Positions 17,404-20,027 of a stretch of DNA of 20,027 nucleotides are shown piece by piece (within the stretch, counting starts at the first letter, position 1; every line of letters begins with the position of its first letter). The notes below the pieces were generated by a model. It was given only the letters and a program-made list of their open reading frames with translations, had not been told where the DNA came from and did not search any database. The position numbers and the translations under genes are program-made. The stretch is taken from assembly GCF_000090795.2 (NCBI RefSeq), contig NW_003546480.1:119115-139141 (forward strand). Reading direction: 5' to 3'. The DNA is from Amphimedon queenslandica (Eukaryota; Porifera; Demospongiae; Haplosclerida; Niphatidae).

Positions 17404-17932
17404 CTATTAACTCTTTTTGTATTCAATATTATAATAAATAAATATAATAGTATTAATATTAATTATTTCAAATCTTGTCACTCAGTAATATTATTATTAT
17501 TATTTCTTTTCTCTCTTAAATACAGTTTTATTTTGTAGCTGTAGCCATGTCGTTTCGTCTCCCTCTCTCTCTGTCAGTAATAATATTTATAATATTATTA
17601 TTATGTTTTATGTAATTCTTGTCCTTTTTCTGCTGTAACATAGCATCAGTTTTTAGCTAAATATTATCAATAATTTATTACAATGGCAGTGTAGTCTACA
17701 TTGTAGAATCATTTACTATTATGGTGAAAGATGTCAGTGGGTCTTACCCTATCATTATTGTGACAACAATGAGTGATTTACAATCCTGAAATACCCTCCA
17801 CTCTAAATTTTAGCCTTATCTCAACAGGTAGTGAAGTTATCATAAAGTACACACTTTTAGTAAACAAATGAACTACATACAATCAACACAAGACAAGGTA
17901 CAAACACAATAATAATAATAATAATAATAGTC
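17404..17932. other. Convergent intergenic region, MTMR2 / death-fold gene
   Basis: 529 bp holding the 3' UTRs of both neighbours. The MTMR2 poly(A) hexamer AATAAA is at 17433-17438. ATT and AAT microsatellites occur at about 17490-17506 and 17910-17928. On the minus strand, TTTATT at about 17673 could give AATAAA for the leftward gene. No gene or RNA feature is seen. Confidence 0.6.
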
Positions 17933-18998
17933 TCATTTCCACAGCTGGCTACATTCATACATGTACTCACTCTCATCAAGTTCGGAACATGTAGTACTCC
18001 CAACACTCAATATTTCTTGAAGGTCTTGTATCACAATGTCTTTTGTTGCTGAGCTAATATATGATTTCGGAGTATGTCTCTTGTAACGCTCTAGGTTCTT
18101 CTCTAAACTGTGTGTTAGTTTTTCCAGCTCTAAAATCTCATCTGAAGTTTCTTTAATGGCTACCAGTCTAGTGCTGTCCCCTTGCTTGAGCCTGCTAATA
18201 GCATCCTTTACAACAGCTTGTTGTTCTGTTGTCTTCTCTTTTAGCTCTTGAATATTTCTCTCCAGTTTATCAGAGCTCCTCTCTACCCTCTGCTTGTAGT
18301 TGCTCAGTTCTCTTTTTGCAATGTCATGCTCTGTTTCCAACGTGCTCTCTATGTTGTACGAATGACCTTCAATGTTTGTCTTGGCTTCGTTGTATTTTGC
18401 TATTGTCATTGTCTTCATTTTTTTTAGATAATCCATAAGTTCATCAGTTTCTGTAGAGTCCAGTTGCAGGAGAGAAGGATGTGGTTGTGAAGGAGGTTCA
18501 AACATTAGATATGACTGATCTACTTCGTCTGTCTCTATGCTACCAGCTGGTGCTCCAGAAGCAATTGTAGCTGTTGAATCATTTGGCTCAAGAGTTTGAA
18601 ATGATGGTACTATTATAATGAAAATAATGAAATTAAAATCTAAACTAATGTGGGCCAATTAATTCTTGTTGACATTATTTTATTTATTAGACTATATTGC
18701 ATGAACACATACTGTAAGTTTTTCTTATTTCTTCTGCAGTTTGTGGGTCCTCACTGTCAATGAGAGCTCTCACGACCTGTTCCCATTCTTGCCCAGGCCT
18801 GGCACAATTCTTGAGGAAGTAGTCAAGGCATTCCATGAAAGTCCTGTCTTCCTGGCGACAGTTTTGCATCTCTATTTTTCTAACTGTGTCCAGTTTGAGT
18901 CCCATGTACACCAAAAGGACATTCTTGTCAGCTCTGGTGTCCTTCAGTGCTCTAAGCAGCTCCGAAAGACTCGGCGGCTCTGGCGGCTGCCGAGACAT
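17933..18998 (-). CDS. Death-fold domain plus coiled-coil protein, 320 aa
   Basis: Two exons, 18998-18713 and 18609-17933, joined in frame (KTY to IPSFQTLEP). Residues about 10-95 look like a six-helix death-superfamily domain. Features include SELLRALKDTRADKNVLL, YMGLKLDTVRKIE, ECLDYFLKNC, a buried Trp in QEWEQVVRALID and a final AEEIRKTY. These match the death-domain pattern of leucines, the I-E turn and a W-x-x-V-V-x-A-L helix. A Ser/Thr/Pro-rich linker with acidic runs follows (96-150). A charged coiled coil (about 150-285) includes RELSNYKQRVERSSDKLERN and ELEKLTHSLEKNLERYK. The protein should be a cytosolic self-assembling adaptor. There is no enzyme, kinase or caspase domain. Death versus DED/CARD cannot be settled by eye. 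The start is the first true ATG; the frame extends upstream only through a TTG. Confidence 0.8.
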
Positions 18999-19217
18999 TT
19001 TTGTTCGCCGTGGAAATATCAAATCTAAATCAAATCTATAGTGTTAGTGCAGTTTTAAAGGTGCTTTCCTTTTATGAAATAGCTGACTATGCAAAAACAT
19101 TTCCTTGATTTTATTTATAAAGCCAAGGGTATTTTGTCGTAGGATTGTTTTCTCTCCTCCAGTAGCCGCCCGTCTCGTCACTAGTAAGCTGCAAATTCAA
19201 AGGCAAGTTCTCCGAGA
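18999..19217. promoter_or_regulatory. Divergent promoter of the death-fold and B-box genes
   Basis: 219 bp between opposed start codons. It is less AT-rich than the other gaps, and no TATA box at a convincing position was found. Shared regulation of the two genes is plausible from the geometry only. Confidence 0.5.
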
Positions 19218-20027
19218 ATGGATGGGCCCAAACAAGATGGCTACAGCAGCATAGGCTGCTCTATTCACCCCGGAGAGTCTGTGCACAAATACTGCCAAGA
19301 GTGTCGGGCCCTGCTTTGTTTTATTTGCGTGCAGAGCAGTGACGGCCACAGACATAGCCAGCACCAAAACTCACTTGTCTCTTACAAGGCTTTTGTCAAA
19401 GAGAAAGAGAAGGAGGCTCTCAAGATGCTGCAGCGACTCAAAGAGCTCAGAGCTAGAGCAGAACACTTTGACCGACTTCTTGCCTGCTACAAGGAAAACT
19501 TTGAGGAAAGCTACAAGCAGTCAGAGGGATATCTGGAATCATTTGAGACAGTAAAGGTCTCCATGAGACAATGGAAGAGAGATCTCATTGAGGAGCTTGA
19601 CTCCAAGAAGGAAGAGCAAGTTAGAAATATCAACGAGAGGATCTCTCAAACGAAAGAAGGTATTGTAACCAGCAGGAAGATTGAAGTCAAGCTCCCAACA
19701 GTAGCTGTATTCCTCCCACTCCAGAGGGAAATGCGAAACAAGATACTTAATCTAGTACCAAGGTCCTACACTGGTTTTAGCAGTCGAGGGAGTTCAGAAC
19801 GAAAGCATGGCTCAAGGCACAGCTATATGAAGTCATCATTGGATGACATGGCCTCTCTAAACAGCATCACCAGCTCTGTATTCAGTCCAATGAGACCGTA
19901 CGTGAGTCAAGTTAGTCAAGTGGATGAGCACACTTACGATGAAGTTGATAGCCTAACTAGCTTTCAGACTGATTCAGTGGAACTTGGAGAAACAGCGCTC
20001 TACAAAAAGCTGCCACCTGCAAAACCA
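19218..20027 (+). CDS. B-box zinc-finger/coiled-coil (TRIM-like) protein, N-terminal 270 codons
   Basis: Open from ATG 19218 (context GAGAATGG) to the right edge, so the C terminus is missing. Residues 14-49 are a type 2 B-box with ligands C14, H17, C26, C29, C34, C37 and histidines at 44, 46 and 49. A helical, charged coiled coil spans about 55-150 (KEKEKEALKMLQRLKELRAR, EELDSKKEEQVRNINERI). Next comes a Ser-rich linker with SSRGSSERK and MASLNSITSSV, then HTYDEVDSL, a possible tyrosine docking site. There is no RING finger before the B-box unless an upstream exon exists, so ubiquitin-ligase activity is not supported. TRIM-family coiled coils dimerise and scaffold signalling complexes. The C-terminal domain (for example NHL, B30.2 or filamin) would define the class and is not visible. 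Confidence 0.88.
   Translation, partial: MDGPKQDGYSSIGCSIHPGESVHKYCQECRALLCFICVQSSDGHRHSQHQNSLVSYKAFVKEKEKEALKMLQRLKELRARAEHFDRLLACYKENFEESYKQSEGYLESFETVKVSMRQWKRDLIEELDSKKEEQVRNINERISQTKEGIVTSRKIEVKLPTVAVFLPLQREMRNKILNLVPRSYTGFSSRGSSERKHGSRHSYMKSSLDDMASLNSITSSVFSPMRPYVSQVSQVDEHTYDEVDSLTSFQTDSVELGETALYKKLPPAKP

Noticed and set aside
18999..19022. Extended start of the death-fold protein (IFPRRTK)
   Set aside because: It would need a TTG start; the first ATG is at 18998 and eukaryotic initiation favours it.

Overview
The window looks like compact genomic DNA from an early-branching animal, most likely a demosponge of the Amphimedon type. This is inferred from the gene set (beta-catenin, LARP7, MTMR2 and FIS1 at sponge-like divergence), introns mostly of 42-55 nt, AT-rich intergenic DNA and genes packed 80-220 bp apart. 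No database search was possible. Every GT-AG junction quoted was checked for reading frame by hand.

Layout, left to right. (1) 1-3032, minus strand: the first 525 codons of beta-catenin in 12 coding exons, running off the left edge. (2) 3998-5116, plus strand: an intronless seven-transmembrane receptor with a class E / GPR157-like look. (3) 5304-10774, plus strand: a 14-exon LARP7 gene with La motif, RRM1 and C-terminal xRRM. (4) 6142-8595, minus strand: a complete seven-exon gene lying inside one LARP7 intron. It encodes a single-pass membrane protein whose tail carries eleven Y-x-N motifs, most of them in a 42-bp minisatellite. (5) 10965-11621, minus strand: FIS1, convergent with LARP7. (6) 11705-17403, plus strand: a 22-exon, catalytically intact MTMR2-type myotubularin. 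It diverges from FIS1 across an 83-bp gap that holds a palindromic CRE. (7) 17933-18998, minus strand: a death-fold plus coiled-coil protein. (8) 19218 to the right edge, plus strand: a B-box/coiled-coil (TRIM-like, RING-less) protein, divergent from (7).

Non-coding structure is rich. Two near-identical copies of a fold-back (MITE-like) element lie in opposite orientations in beta-catenin and MTMR2 introns. One MTMR2 intron holds a 186-bp-period tandem array in which a 24-bp palindrome keeps its pairing while its arm sequence changes. GA/CT microsatellites lie repeatedly at splice sites. There are also a TTAGTG hexamer array, a 21-bp AT-rich array, and two 48-nt introns with no stop in the host frame.

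The genes do not form one pathway. Beta-catenin serves adhesion and Wnt signalling, LARP7 7SK/U6 RNA biology, FIS1 organelle fission and MTMR2 endosomal phosphoinositide turnover. The nested receptor is the most unusual locus. The death-fold/B-box divergent pair may be a signalling module, but that is only an inference from domain content and arrangement.
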